This document shows positions 1 to 13,707 of a stretch of DNA of 64,000 nucleotides, piece after piece (the first letter of the stretch is position 1; each line of letters begins with the position of its first letter). The notes below the pieces were generated by a model. It was not told the DNA's origin and did no database searches. It saw nothing but the letters and a program-made list of their open reading frames with translations. Origin of the DNA: Rotaria socialis (lineage: Eukaryota > Rotifera > Eurotatoria > Philodinida > Philodinidae); contig CAJNYU010001285.1 of assembly GCA_905331475.1 (NCBI GenBank), positions 30,387-94,386 on the forward strand, read 5' to 3'. Position numbers and translations under genes: made by a program.

Positions 1-668
1 AAACCAATTGCAAACTTGATTTATTGATAAATCAGCACGACGAGATAGATTAGCTTTTTCATCATCGGTAGGATAGGCATTATAACGATGTTCATAGAGC
101 CAATTTTTTAATATTCGAACCTAAAAATGAAAGAAGACTTTTTTACAAAAAAACAAACAGAAGAAATGTTTTCTCTTACACTATCTTTCGGTAAATTGGC
201 TCGTCGTTTTTTTAATTTCGATGATGAATTTGTTACATTAATATTTGTTGTTGATGATGATGATGACAGTATTGAATTTGATGAACTGTCAAGATCACAA
301 TCTGAGTCTGTTTGTTCACTAGTACGATTTCGAAGTTTTTGTTGATGATGATAATGAAATGATGATGACGACGATGACGATGAGGATGATGTTTGGCTTG
401 AATTCATCAGAGATGAACGGTGTGGACTAACAATAACTTCAGCTGAATGATGATAGATAGACGTCGGATAGAAAAGATCATGATGATGGCTACAGTTCGT
501 TGTTGTCGACGAAGGAGAAGGTGACGATGACAGTGGTAGTGTTGTTAAAGTAGTCGATGGTGGAGATGAAGACAGATAGGAAGATGATAGAAGATTGGAC
601 ATCGTTTGATAATGTGGAATTTGTTGTGCGTTGCTACGAACATAGATATTATTTGGCTGATCAATCAT
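1..668 (-). CDS. TGIF-like TALE homeobox transcription factor (5' part, cut by window edge)
   Basis: Two exons are visible: 180-668 (163 codons) and 1-120 (40 codons), joined in phase 0 across a 59-nt GT..AG intron (121-179). The first part is a Ser/Thr/His-rich low-complexity tail with a run of ten serines. It ends in a basic stretch ([13 protein letters not shown]) that leads into helix 1 of the homeodomain. Exon 2 continues with [17 protein letters not shown], which carries the three-residue TALE loop (AYP) and the EHRYNAYP block typical of TGIF, and stops at the start of helix 3 (NQVCNWF). TGIF proteins are nuclear repressors acting on TGF-beta and retinoid targets. The start is the first ATG in frame, at 668. 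A T-rich AG acceptor lies 23 nt upstream, so an upstream non-coding exon or leader splice is possible. The rest of the gene lies outside the window. Confidence 0.88.
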
Positions 669-1914
669 CGAAAATGATAATAGCGAATATTCTACAATCA
701 AAACAAAACTGAACTCAGTTGACAATATATGTATATCGAGTAATTGAACCGTATAATAAACGAAATAAAAAAAAGAAGGTAAAATGGGCTGTCACAATAT
801 ATAAGTAAAATCAAATGTCATTGCTCGATTATCAAACAACTGCAAAATGACAATGCACAATATCATGATTCTAAGACGATGTTAAAATTATCTGTCAGGT
901 CCTTGTGCGACAAAAAGAAGAAGAAAAAAAGAGTATAGAAAAAAAAAATGTCTCTCTTATCTTATACTATCTGAGAATGCGTACCTTATGTGTCGTCCTC
1001 CGATGTGTTTCTCCCGTCTTTTCTTTTTTTGTCTATAGACGAAAATCAAATACAGATGGTTTTTATGTATTATATATAAGTTTCTTTTTTGTTTCAATGA
1101 GACCAAGTGTCAATGGGAAAAAAAAATCTTCCACTGAATGAGATATGATCGATGATAAACTTCTCTCTTGACTCAGGTATGATTATATTTGGTTCAATCG
1201 TAAGGAAGAAGAAACGTTTCTTTTTTTTTATGATATCCTTTCAATGAGAAGCTCAGCTGATGAGAAAAATTACGTGTTTTATTCTTTCTTTCTTTCTTAT
1301 CAATACGTATTTCCAGTGTAAAAAAAACGAAGATAATCTCGAGATGCTCTTCTAATGTTCTTTCTTATCAAGTTTGTGTCGAAAGAAGTCAGATGTCATC
1401 TCTTAGAAACTTATTCGACTGCACATATTTTCCTTATTGTCCTAATGATAATAGTTAAGACGGGAATATGAAAAGCGGCCGATCGTCATTAACTCATTAT
1501 TTGACGTACCAGTTGATACGGTTCTTCTATTTTCTTTCTGCTTTTTTTTATTGTTATTATTCTTCCGCTTGCTTTCCCTCTCTCTCTCTCTCTCGTTCTC
1601 ATTTTCTTTTCTATCTGTCATTATCATCATCATCATCATCATTATCATGTATCATACGATCGAAAAAGATAAAATGTGAGACATCACCTTATTGGTTGTC
1701 AGAAAGAAAACGAGCGCGAGAGAAAGGAAAAATCGATACATACACCAAAAAATGATTAATTCGACGCGTATGATATCAATCAAATGAGAACAGAAAGAGA
1801 AAACGAATAGACGAAAATCACTGCTTTTCGTATTCTACCTTATGCGATGAGCCTCATTGATCACAATCATCACATATCTATATGCACATATATATATTGA
1901 GATACCAATTATAA

Positions 1915-1959
1915 GGGGGGGGGGGTGAATATAACGACGAAGATAAAGANNNNNNNNNN

Positions 1960-2042
<83 letters not shown>
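1915..2042. repeat. Homopolymer G/C tracts around an assembly gap
   Basis: Eleven G (1915-1925) are followed by a short unique stretch, ten N (1950-1959) and then about 80 C interrupted only by AA at 2004-2005. The unique stretch after the G run and the stretch after the C run are near-copies of each other (AATATRACGACGAAGATRAAG). This is a sequencing or assembly trouble spot. Its true length and order are unknown. Confidence 0.85.
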
Positions 2043-2045
<3 letters not shown>

Positions 2046-4266
2046 ATGACGACGAAGATGAAGAAGAAGAAACAACAGAATATGTGTGAAAGACAATCTA
2101 TCGAAAGATTACATGAGATAAATTCAATTCCATTTTTAAATTAAAGTCTTAAGCGCAATCCTTGAGCTTTATTACTAATTCTATGGTGTCACTTATCTTC
2201 AATATATATATAATATATCTGCCGAGTAAAAAAAAAAGGGAATAAATATATTTCTCAATAGGCATAAAACCCAAACCCTTTCAACACTAATTATGCGTAC
2301 GCGTACGCAGTCGAACAGTCACCACAACAGCTGTCTAGAGATATCCACCACCATATCAGAAAACATCCATTGAAGACTAACTAGGCAGAAGATGACGAAG
2401 CAGTTACTGCTTGTTTCAATATCATCCTATCATCAATATCCATTCAACGAAGAAGAATAACGATAGACGACGAGTTTGCCTTGGAATGTGTATATGTCCT
2501 GCTAAAGATGATTGATGGAAGTACAAGAAGAAAAAAGAAAATGAGATAACATGAATAGAATAGATGAAGACCCATTGTTTCTACTCTCAGCACGAGTTGA
2601 ACCATTAATAAAGGTTTTTTTTGTTGTTTAAAATTAGTCGATCTGTCAATCAGAGTTTTGATTTCCTGCTGACATGACAGAAACATGCAATAGAATAAAC
2701 ACAGGTGCTTGCGAACAACTGGTCAGTAGTATATATACTTAACAAAAAAACTTACGTTACGTGTCTGTCTACTGTAAAATCTCGTTATCTACTGGTATAA
2801 GCTTGTGCATATTTTTCTACTCAATTTTTCTCTCTTTTTCTTAAGTGTCTATATTTTCTTCTTCGCGCACTCCCTCTCTCTCTCTCTCTCTCTCGCTGCG
2901 CTCTTTTCTCTGTGACGCTACTTTTTCTTTTTTTTTTTTTGACGTTTATTGTTCTCTCTCTCTCTCTATTTTACTGTTCTCTTTTTCTTTCATTCAATTG
3001 GATTATGATTACTTTTTCTTTTGTTAACTCGTTTTGAAAAAAAAGAAAGAAATGGAATTTGTCACACTGCTATGTATTCGTTTGTACCCAATCAGAACAA
3101 AGAATTCATTGTTTTGAAATGCTCAAAAGAAATAAGGCAGAATAAACAGCAACATACTTCAATTTCGATCTGTTTGTGTATATTAAAGAAAAAGGGTTTC
3201 TACAATATTATACATCAAGGGAAGGAGAGCGAATCACTCATTCACTTAATCGAAGTGCGAAGAAGCGAAACGAGTACTATGTACAACAACAAAAGACTAC
3301 AAGTGTGTAACGACATGTGATGAAATGTCATAGCTGAAGAAATAGTTAGGAGAAAGAAAACTGAAAAAGAAAAGTAAAATGAAAATGAAAATTGAAGGTT
3401 TGAATTTACAAGTAGACATAGATAATAAATGTCAAAATTGACATATTCTATATATATATATATAACAAGATTATACGACATGGACTACAATGAGACAAAA
3501 TATCCTAAACAAAACCATAAACAAATGTATTTCGAAGAGACACGATGTAAAAGAAATAAAAAAAATGCGAAAGAAGCGAATAAATCGTCTCACTAAAATA
3601 GTATTCTCTCTTACACTCACTCACTTACATTGCTTGGTCACTTGAAAAGAAATCAATCGTAAATTGTGTACGTCTATTTTCTTTGAACTAAGAAAACGAT
3701 ACACAAAACAAAATCCAAACTTAAGTATAAACTAAAAACTAACTAGCAAACATGTTCCGAATCATTTCTCGGTCTCATCCATCATGCACTCCAATTCAAT
3801 GGATCACTTAAAATGAGTTGGAAAAGAAGATGAAGATGGTGACGATGAGTTCGTTTTCTCTGTACTGTTAAAAAACAATTAGAATGAAGGGGGAAAACCC
3901 TACAAAGGTTGTCTAGCTATCTATATTTATTCTCCTACGTGTGTTTCCCAACGGACTATCGATCCGAAATGTCATCGATTGTCGTTGATACGTATTGATT
4001 ATAGAAACGAAAGAAAAGTGACGGAGAGGAGGTGGCGGAAGAAGGCTATCCATTCATTATGTCACATCTCATCCTCTAACAAACGTAAAAAAATACCCAA
4101 CACTAGAAGAATAAATACACGAACACCCTTGGGGCGTGTTCAATTGTCTTTCTCTCTCTTATATATGAGAGTGAGAGAAAAAAGTAAAAACGTCAATAGG
4201 AGAGAAAAAGAGCTCGCGGTAAAATACCATTTAACTTCAATTATAAGCTGAACCGATGAAAAGTGT

Positions 4267-4290
4267 ACATATATATATATATATATATAC
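4267..4290. repeat. (TA)n microsatellite
   Basis: A pure TA dinucleotide run in the gene-free region upstream of the TGIF-like gene. Confidence 0.9.
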
Positions 4291-7200
4291 ACAATAGAGC
4301 CAATATTTTACACTTGGCTGCTTTTTTTCTATCCATATACAATCAAACAATAAGTCTTTCTAATGCATATTTAGAGTATCTAAGGTATTTTGCATGATGT
4401 GAAGAGACCATTACTTTCTTGGCCTCGTTCTTTCGCATTTAACTAGACTCCTGTCATCGTTCCCACATTTCTTATCATCTGTCTACATAATAGAAATTCA
4501 CTTTTCTGCTGTCTGCTTTGCGTACTTGATACACATATGCATTACTGTAATTGGTTTGGGCCCATGTTAATTCGCTTTTCATCAATAATAACAATTAAAT
4601 ATAGAAGAAAAAAGACAGGGGAACGGCGCTTGGATCAGCTGAGTAAAAAGAGCTATCATTATTATCTTCAACAACAATGATCATGATAAATAATCGACCT
4701 AGCACATGGCTCGCATCTTTATTCAAGCGAATATATAACAATGGCGAACACATTTTCTAATATTTGATTACCAGCTGTTTCCTCAACGAATATTCATATG
4801 ACAAAGAGAGTTGCTCAATCGTATTGACTTTGAATAGCCTGCTGTCACCAACCGATGACGGATAAACGCGTGCGACACAATCATTCAGCTACTTTGACGC
4901 TTTTCTTTCTGTTAGTTTTTTTCTCTTCTCTCTCCTCTTCTGTCAACGAAACGTTTGTATACGTGTATACTATTTACTATTTGGATATGTTTTTGATAAG
5001 AGACGACAAAGAAGAACACAAAAAACGTCAAATGCAAAGAACAAAGAAAGAACAGAGATCAACAAAGGTTGACAAATTTTTGAAAGATAAAGGTAACTCA
5101 ACGGCTCACTTCAATTTAACATAAATGAAGATAAGGGAAAAAAACACTTTTTTCATAATTAAATATTTCAGCATAAACACTTGTCTTACGTTACTTAATG
5201 AATATTGATACATAAAAGCAAAAATTTACATCAACCGTCAATCTTTTCGTTGAGTCACAACTAGTATTCGTTGTGAATTGTTACTTGATGCTAATATGTT
5301 TCTCTAATCAATAGCAGTCTAGCATTCAACAGTTAATAACAACAAATATATCAAATACATTATTTGTCGATCATATTAATTTATAACAAGCAAAAATAAT
5401 TTCATATCGAACAGCAACGATGGAAGTTAGCAATCAGGTGTTGCACTTATTGATAAGGCAGCAGATGATCATCTTTACGGTTTATTAGCTATATATCAAC
5501 TTAATGAACGTGATATATATATATATATATATATTTATATGAAAACTTAATTTATAGACATTTACATGTCGATAAAAAAACATCTTGACGTTTGTATATG
5601 TTCACTAGACATATGTATCCTTATTCGTGTACGCACACTAACAACTATTGAATATACAAACAATAATTAAATCTACACTTAGATTCTAATGAAAAAAGTC
5701 AAAAAAGCATTGCAATTTTTTGTCATTATTCTAAAGTCACAGCTATCACTTCGATATACTACTATAGAATCTTTTACGGAACAATAAGACTCATCAATAA
5801 GAAAGAAATGGCAATCTTACTCACCGAGTTATATTGAATTCAATTTACTCTTTATACGCATATTATATATTCCTTACTCTTCTCCTTTCCTCTCTGTCTC
5901 TCTCTCTCTCTCTCTATGCGCCCTCATTTACGTACGTTTGCAGTACTCATCAATATGGATCCTCATGCATGTGATCTTTTACGCGCCACCACGGTAATGC
6001 GCCAGTGATGATTGCATCGGCATCCAACATAGAGAGAGAGAGAGAGCAACATAACGTTCTATTTCAGATGAAACAAAGAGCGAACAATGTAAATTAGTAA
6101 TTCAGTGATGGATATCTTTTTTTATGCGATCTTCGTTGCGTTTCAATTATTATTCTTTTTCCTTCTTGCTTTCCATATAGATCCGACGACAATATCTTCC
6201 CTATTGTACACAATCTTAATTCACTCCTATCAACACTTCTACCAGTAAGGAGCAAATCGGAAAAATGTGTATCTATCGGCATCGTCATCGGTTGAAATAA
6301 CAATGCACACCAAGAATAAAGAAGCAAGCAGAGAGAGATCTGTCAAACAGACAAGACAAAGGCCTGTCAGAAAGCTTATATATGTACACAATAAGAAAAG
6401 ATGTAGCGAGCGCGTGGGCGAGTCGTTGATGATTGATGAAAACACCAGTCGAAATCATGGAGACGGGATTTGACATAAATGTGACAACATCTCTTTGAAT
6501 GACAAATAGATAGACAAAAGCAAAAAGTTTTTCTTCTGACTTAACAACAATTATATCCTTTAGACCAGATGGTATTGTCTCATTATCGGTAACGACTGTT
6601 CTTGTTTTGACAGCAATCGAAACTTGAGCGAGCGGATAACAACCCGAAAAATAAAAAGAGGAACTTCAATATGTTTCTATGTCTACTTAGTCCTTGATTA
6701 TCAATATCGCATTAGAGCAATCGATCTAGCTTATGCAATTATCATTTCTATATGTAGAGCTGTTCAAAACGAGTTACCCGCTGACTTTTACATCACCAAT
6801 ATGTTCTTAGTACGTTTTTCTTTTATGATCTTCTTGTAATATAAAAAAAAATAATAATAATAATTGACAACAATAGGCTATGTGTCAAGATCGTCCAATA
6901 AATGTGCATATGTATGTTGAGTTCTCAGCATGCGTAAATATCACGACCTATCTCATGCATGGTCATTTGAAAAAAAAAAATTCTGCCTCTTCTCTTTACG
7001 ATTTGCTTTATCGGCATGTCGGCAATTCAGCTGTCATTATTTGAGTTTTATCTTACTTGAAGTTTTTGTTTTGTCATTAATATTGGCGTCAATATCTTGT
7101 TGCCAATGTCGTATAGATTCTGAAAGACAGCAAGTGCTGTTAATAATTGGCCATCTCGACATGCTAATAGTAGCTGCTTATCTCTTTGACATGTGCTTAT

Positions 7201-7820
7201 GCGATTGCATGCACATAAAGAATATAGAGGACAGAGCGAAAATGAAATGATGAATTATATGCCACAAACACGCGTCGACTGAAATCACTGTAAGTATGGA
7301 CAGGCAGCTATAAAAAAAAATACACAATACTAACAGGGAGAGAGAGAGAGACACTTATGACGTCGATTTTCGTATCTTATCGTAATAGTTGCTGTTCTCT
7401 CTCTCTCACTCTGTTTTCACTTTCTTCATCTTTTTCTTTATTTCTCGTCACTACATCATTCCTCTCTAGTGTGCACGCGGCGTACAAATATGTATACATG
7501 TGTACATATATGCATAATATATATATAGAAAAAAACTGATTGATAGACAGACAATCCTTGTCAACCGTTCATTGACACTCATTTGACTATCGAATGATAG
7601 ACACATCGAGGTCACGAGAGACTTACGCATATGTAATTCACATATTTGAACACTGCATAATACATTGAAAAATATTTATATGCATATAATCAATGTTCAA
7701 TTGAATAAATGTCAGTCAAACTCATAGAAAATTTTCTCATGAAAAAAATAATCATAACCTTAAATTTCTGTTTTCTCATCTTTAAAAGAACATCAGATTA
7801 TCTCTTATATTTTGTTTGCT

Positions 7821-7846
7821 ATTATTATTATTATTATTATTATTAT
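7821..7846. repeat. (ATT)n microsatellite
   Basis: About eight and a half ATT units, roughly 100 bp upstream of the EF-hand gene start. Confidence 0.9.
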
Positions 7847-7947
7847 GTCAAAAGACTAATTATTAGATAATAATGTCGGTATATTGACAATATAACTAGC
7901 TTTTAATTTGAAAAGTTAATGGCGCATTTTTTTCATTAAAACAAAAG

Positions 7948-8645
7948 ATGATCTCGGCAACAGAACTTAAACCGATCTCTTATTCTGATGAACAAATCAA
8001 TGAATATTATGAAGTATTTTCTTTCTTTGATCATCATAATACAGGCAGAATCAGTCTAAATGAATTGGGTTTAATTATTCGATCGATTGGTTTTAATCCA
8101 AGTGAATTATTAATCGAACAATATCAACAAGAATATGTAGAAAAAAATGGCATAGATAAAATCGATTTTCAACAATTGTTACAAATACTAATGTATTTCA
8201 CAACTGAAATTGAGGATGAAATTGATATTATTGAAGCATTTCGTGTTTTTGATAAAGAAGGTCAAGGTATGATTGTTTTCATGATTAAAATCTTTCACTG
8301 TCATTTCATCACGATAGAGTAAAACATACGTTCCTTGTGAATCAGACTGTATCGAATGATGTTGTCTTTCGTTTTCATTCTCTATTTCAAATGATTGAAA
8401 ATAATTATTTTAAAATAGACCAGTGTTTGGTTTTTGTTTTTTTAAATTTGAGAAGATTGATTTGTTTTTCTTTTTGTTTTGAATAAGGTTTCATAAGTAA
8501 AGAAGAATTGATGCATGTTATGACGCATCTTGGTGAAAAATTATCGATCGAAGAAGCACAAGAAATGATGCACGATGCTGATATTTATTGTGATGGAAAA
8601 ATTCGTTACGAAGAATTCGTTAAAATAATGACGCAATTGAATTGA
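7948..8645 (+). CDS. EF-hand protein of the calmodulin/centrin type
   Basis: Two exons, 7948-8266 and 8488-8645, join across a 221-nt GT..AG intron within EF-hand 3 and give 158 residues, close to calmodulin and centrin length. Four EF-hand positions can be traced. The first loop ([12 protein letters not shown]), third (DKEGQGFISKEE) and fourth ([12 protein letters not shown]) keep the D-x-x-x-x-G-x-I-x-x-x-E frame. Each lacks one or more of the acidic side chains of a canonical site. The second loop is degenerate and probably does not bind calcium. Spacing of the hands fits a two-lobed calcium sensor, but the partner is unknown. Divergence from true calmodulin suggests a calmodulin-like paralogue. 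The start ATG lies directly after an AG that follows a T-rich stretch. An AATAAA signal lies at 8773-8778. Confidence 0.85.
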
Positions 8646-11579
8646 TTTCGATGCAACATTGTTCTCTTGCGATTTTATGATTAAAAGAAAAAATTTAATG
8701 TGAAAATTTCAGATGAAATAATGCTTGTGTGAGTAAAATTTCTCCTGAGACAAATCATTCTTGTTTTTGAAAAATAAATAAATCAGACAATTTTTAGACG
8801 TAGAAATAAAGTTGCTTGTTTTTATATCATTTGATAGGTACTATAAGATAGTCGAAGGATTCGAGTATCACTTGTTGAAAAACACATTGTTCAGACGCAA
8901 GCCTACAGTTTTATCTTATATTTATGACAGTTCGTGATAAGAAATTCTTTGCTAATCAATACCACTTCTAAATGAACTCATTGTTTTACAATAGAAACAG
9001 CGTATATTAATGATGAACCTAGATATGAATAAAACATAGAGTCGAATGTCATAAGTTAATAAATAACAGACAGTAGTCATATTTATATAAATATATGTAA
9101 TTAAATTTTGTGCTAGATGAATGCAACATTCGTTACTATTGATTCAGTAGTCTGTCGTTCATATCTGGAAATAAAAGCAACGGTTCGTTATTCACTTTTT
9201 AATTAATGAACCTATTCAAAAAGAAATATATATAATGCACGATGATGTATGACTATGGCAAAATGCCAGTACATAGTAATTTATTTGGATTGAAAAAATA
9301 AGGTTCGCGAACAGCTTCATACACATAATTTACTTGCCACATGGTATTAGTAAAAATGACTGTGTGTGAAAACAGAAGAAGACAATCTTTATAAAAGAAT
9401 TTGAAGTCTAATATCACATCAATAGAAAGAAGTTTTGCTTGAAATTCTAAGACAACAATTAAAAGCTTCCACAATTTATGTACAAAAACATTAACTGTAA
9501 TCGACTAGGCAATTATAAAATATTCGAAATGTGCTTTTCCCATCAATATCAAGAAAAACCAGTAGGCCTAAGTGACACCAATAACTGTCATGTCAAGTCA
9601 AAATCAAGTAATTTACTTAATGGACCTATATGATTACTTGTATCATGTCAGTCGAGGGTCAACTGACTCGAAGTTCTAACAAATGCTATTTTTTGGAACT
9701 GTGAACCATCGTTTAGTTTTCTAAAAATGAAACTTTCACATTAGTATGCAGTGGAAATTACAATATTTAGATTTACGATAGCGTTTGTTGCTTGCAGATA
9801 ATAATTATCATTGCGAAAGATTTTATTTCATTGTTACAATTGTATTCGTACTATCAATTAAAGGTTAGAACAATCTTGTGCATTAGCCAAGAGAAATAAC
9901 ATATTTCGTACATATTCAATTACTTGGCTTATCTTCTCGTCATGTATACCCTATGTTTTGATTTGCCGTGTCAGTTTGTAACGGAAACATGAATCACGAA
10001 AGGTCATGAACGAAGTTCTCAACATGATAAGTTGTTTATATTTTCAATATACATATAAATTGCTGTGCAGATTGTATATATCTATATATAAGAGCCTTAG
10101 TGGTCCGTACGATCTTTCTAATAGTTTTGTTTCCAATACAGTTTTCATCAAGCATTATATTTGACGAAACATAATATTCACATGTATACTTTTTATTTTT
10201 TCAAACACACGTCAATCGCAAGTTGCTGACAGTGTTGTTTTGCAAAACAGTGGTGCAATGCGTACATCGATTGTAAGCAGTCATCTGACACTTGTTTACT
10301 TCTTCGTCATTGATTCGCGAGTAAATCATAATGTTTCCATTTTTTAGCACAATGTGTTGGAATCAAAGGAAAAGAATAAGAAAAAACGCCATAAATCAAT
10401 CACATGACAAAATAGAGTACATTGTGTGATCGATAACTATGGCGTAGATATGAGAGGAATTTCAATATTATTAAGCCAAAGGGTTAATAGCATGCATGTC
10501 AAGTGTCCATAAATATTGGTGAATAAATAATTTCAGAATGATTTTCAACACATGAGAATTGCTAAATATAAACGGAATTATTTTAGGGCGCTTTCGTCTT
10601 TGAAATCTACTTATGATATGAGATTTTCTCATGATATTCGTCCAATCACAACGAGCATCGATCTATCTGAAATTTGGAGCTTATTAGAGATGTGTTCTAG
10701 CGTTAGTGTCGAAGAATTTTCTAACTATACAACGGTCTATAGTGAAATATATAAATTATTTTTTACAATTAATGCTGAAAAAGTATTTCTGCATCTTCAG
10801 TCCTTTTGCTTTCATGCGGTAGATTTTGATTCTTGAAGTATATGCTAAAAAAAACCTTGAACATAGTAGAACTGTTACAAATTAAACTTGATGAGGAACA
10901 CTCTTGTCGGAAGGAAATTGATAGTTATGATACGGAAAGGTGTGAGTGTTTTGTCAAGGTCTTTTCCTCATCTATCAAAGTGTTCGCAGAAAAATTCGCT
11001 AGATGTATCTTTTCTATGCAGCCAATTCTTCAAATTTGATGCATCTCGCCCGTTGATAATATATCCGTTTAGTGATATGTATATATATATATGTATATAT
11101 AACCGTCCAGTTAAAGAAAAACAAACAAACAACTAACAGTGTCTTTTGCTTCAACTGGAATTTCACAAGTGGCAAAAAAATTTCTATTTTCTATACTGTC
11201 GAACCACAATCAAGAATAGAAACGAAAAGGAGGAAAAGAAGAAAAAAAAGAAGAGAATACGTACAACCGTCTAGGACAATAACAGAGTTTAACGTATACT
11301 TATATTTAAAGATCAGCGAAAAAAATAGTTACGATGGAAAACTTCTGAAAATAAGCACCAGTTTTATAATCAAACAAGATATATGTATATATATATATTG
11401 TACAGCTGTTGAAGACAGGAGAGAGACAAGAGAAACATATGATGTTCATGCACCGGTGAAAAGAACAAGTATAAAAAAATAATAAATGACACAATAACAA
11501 GAAAAATCACCGAAAATGTTATTAAACCACTAATCTAGAGATATGCAAAGAAGATAAAAAGGGAGAAAGAAAGCGTAGT
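8646..11579. other. Intergenic region, no supportable gene
   Basis: This is AT-rich sequence between the EF-hand gene and the 3' end of the SLC25A36-like gene. A 94-codon open frame (to 10836) overlaps a second of about 68 codons in another frame (to 11039). Neither resembles a known family and they cannot be joined by clear splice sites, so no gene is called. TA-rich runs occur near 11085-11100 and 11380-11400. Confidence 0.5.
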
Positions 11580-13707
11580 TTACGTTTTAGCTTCATTGAG
11601 CGCATTTGCCTCGGCATCAACTTGCTTCAACACAACTTTTCTTGTTTGAACCGTTGTTATCTCAGTTGTCGATGGCGCTGTTGTAGCTGTACTTGTTGAA
11701 AAAAGAGCAACCACTATTTCATATGTACTCATCATAATAGCCGTATTCTATAAAGAATTTAAATTAAAAAAACCGTATCTTTAAAAAAATACGCCATTTA
11801 ATCTTACAGGAATTTGTCGAATCAGATGTGTTAATAAACCTCGATAAAGGCCAGCAACACTTTCTTCACGTATGACTGTTCTAAATGTTTGAAGAAATGT
11901 CCTATACTTGGTACCTTCTTCTCTTAAACGTGTACGAATAACTTCATGAGGATAACATAACGTGCTGGCACATGATTTTGAACACGCAGCAGCACCCAAA
12001 TATGATAAGAAATCAAAAAGATCCGGATCATCAGATGCACGATTTTGACTTGCTTGAATCAGCTGTAACTGTGCTTTGATTTGTTCATAGATGACAAAAT
12101 GAACTATCGTTTCCGATACACCAACATACGATGCCGATAAGCCTAGTTGTTAGGTTAGTTCAATGTTTATTTAATTTCAAGTGACGAAATAAAGTTACCT
12201 TTATAGAAGCCTCGAAGACCACCTTGACGATAAATGTTTCGAACAACATCCATAGCACGAAGATTTCTCAAAGATCAAAAGTATAATTAGACTATTGTAT
12301 TTAGTAATGAATCGAACCAGTTTTTAGAAATACGCTTATTCTTGTTGAATATTATTTAAGATAGAAAAAAAGTGAATGGTCAATTGACGGAAAACGACCC
12401 TTTTCAATTAAGAAACGGAATTAAGATTTTCACTAATAATAAATACTATAAAGCATATGCACTTTTCTCTTAATCTCATATCATTCGGCCTTCATAAGAA
12501 TGGCATTAGAAGAAGCATTATCTGTCTGTTGACATGTCTCTATCGATGCTGTTTCGTTATCTGAAAAAGTTCCTAAAGATTTATTTGAGCATTGAAAATG
12601 AAATTATTCGTTTTTTTCTACATACAATCGAATATATCTGTAATAATTTATATAAGAAAACTAATTTACCCTTGATCAAGTTGAAGTCGAGTTTTAACGA
12701 ACCACAATGGATTAGTACATGTAGACATAGCAAAACCTTTAATAGAAAACAATTGTCTTTTTTTTCTTTTAAATTCTCGTTTTGACAGAAATCAATTCAT
12801 AACATCAAAAATATTCCAGTTAAATAATCGCTTCATTTTCTATTGTGACGTTGACTAATATACATTGGATAAAAGTAGAACTGAACAAAAAAAGAATGCT
12901 GCCTATCAAATCTGTCGCGACGGATTTACTAATTATCTCAGTTGTTTTCGTCTCTGATTCATTATTTAGTTTTCGATTGTTGTTGATCAATCTATTGTCA
13001 CCAGGGACATTATTTTTCACAAATACAATGCTCTTATTGTTTATAAAAGGCTACTACCTGCAGCAGCTGCCGATGTAACATGTACCAATGGCGTTTCTCG
13101 TTCCATTTCTTCGACTAGAAATGATTTTGTATTAGCATAGGCAAAAAAATAAATTGCCCTATAAATATTAATACATGTAATTATAAGCATGCATAGATTC
13201 TCATTCATACCGAGATGGTGCCACACCAACTAAATTTGGTACCAAACCTTTGAAAAGACCAGGAACGCCTTCATATTTTAGAATGTACCTACAAAAAACA
13301 AATCATGACTCTTCAGTGTCTTGAAAGGCTGGTCCACTCTAGGGAAATCTATACCGAAAGGCAGCTATGATACTTGGACGTTTATTGGAAAACGGCATTG
13401 AACGACGCATATTATAGGTCACAGTATTACTCATAGATGAGCTTAGATTTAGATGATTGTATTCTTTTGAAACTGAACTTTTTGAAGATTGATATCGAGT
13501 TTTGATTACTTCTAGTGGACATGTTAGTACAGCTCCAAAAGTACCGGCAAGTCTATTGTTAGCAAAAAGAGGCAGTTGTAATGTAGAAAAAAATGAATCA
13601 ATGTTTTACCCTCCTGCCAATAGATGAACGTATGACGAACGATTCGAATTCACGTGTTGGTGTTGTTCAACGGTGGTATCCGGATCATCGGGAGTAGTTG
13701 TTGACAT
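11580..13707 (-). CDS. Mitochondrial pyrimidine nucleotide carrier (SLC25A33/SLC25A36 type)
   Basis: Eight exons on the minus strand (13610-13707, 13355-13552, 13211-13288, 13058-13158, 12670-12736, 12199-12266, 11808-12142, 11580-11747) join in frame to 370 residues. All three carrier signatures are present: CPLEVIKTR in repeat 1, NPLWFVKTRLQ in repeat 2 and YPHEVIRTRLREEGTKY in repeat 3. The last, together with GLLTHLIRQIPNTAIMMSTYE, is diagnostic for the SLC25A33/36 (yeast Rim2) branch. The family exchanges pyrimidine nucleotides across the inner mitochondrial membrane, supporting mtDNA and mtRNA synthesis. The tryptophan in the repeat-2 motif replaces the usual acidic residue, as in known family members. 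The protein is longer than the human ones (about 310-320) because of a Ser-rich insert after repeat 1 and a Thr/Ala-rich C-terminal tail. Two introns are long (321 and 403 nt); the others are 50-70 nt. Confidence 0.93.

Larger units (their letters stand above)
669..7947. other. Gene-free upstream region of the TGIF-like gene, rich in simple repeats
   Basis: I see no supportable gene in about 7.3 kb. Reading frames of 60-100 codons are dominated by repeats such as CT, ATC and poly-A and resemble no family. The stretch holds CT/GA microsatellites (about 1573-1592, 2871-2896, 5890-5914, 6031-6047, 7327-7341), an ATC run near 1621-1650, TA runs at 4267-4290 and 5513-5536, and an ATT run at 7821-7846. 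It also holds a perfect 16-bp palindrome, TGCGTACGCGTACGCA, at 2294-2309. Long non-coding flanks are common around developmental regulators, so cis-regulatory elements are plausible, but none can be named from sequence alone. Confidence 0.6.

Noticed and set aside
6930-7250. A 106-codon frame with Cys-rich hydrophobic stretches
   Set aside because: It lies in microsatellite-rich non-coding DNA, with no upstream signal and no recognisable domain. Its length is expected by chance over 7 kb and six frames.
10552-11039. Two overlapping open frames of 94 and about 68 codons
   Set aside because: They are in different frames, the second begins at a TTG, no splice sites join them and neither resembles a family. 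They could be a decayed gene, but the evidence is too thin.
12893-12940. Near-palindrome around TCTGTCGCGACGGA in an SLC25A36 intron
   Set aside because: It is about 20 bp with a mismatch and is not repeated elsewhere in the window; probably chance.
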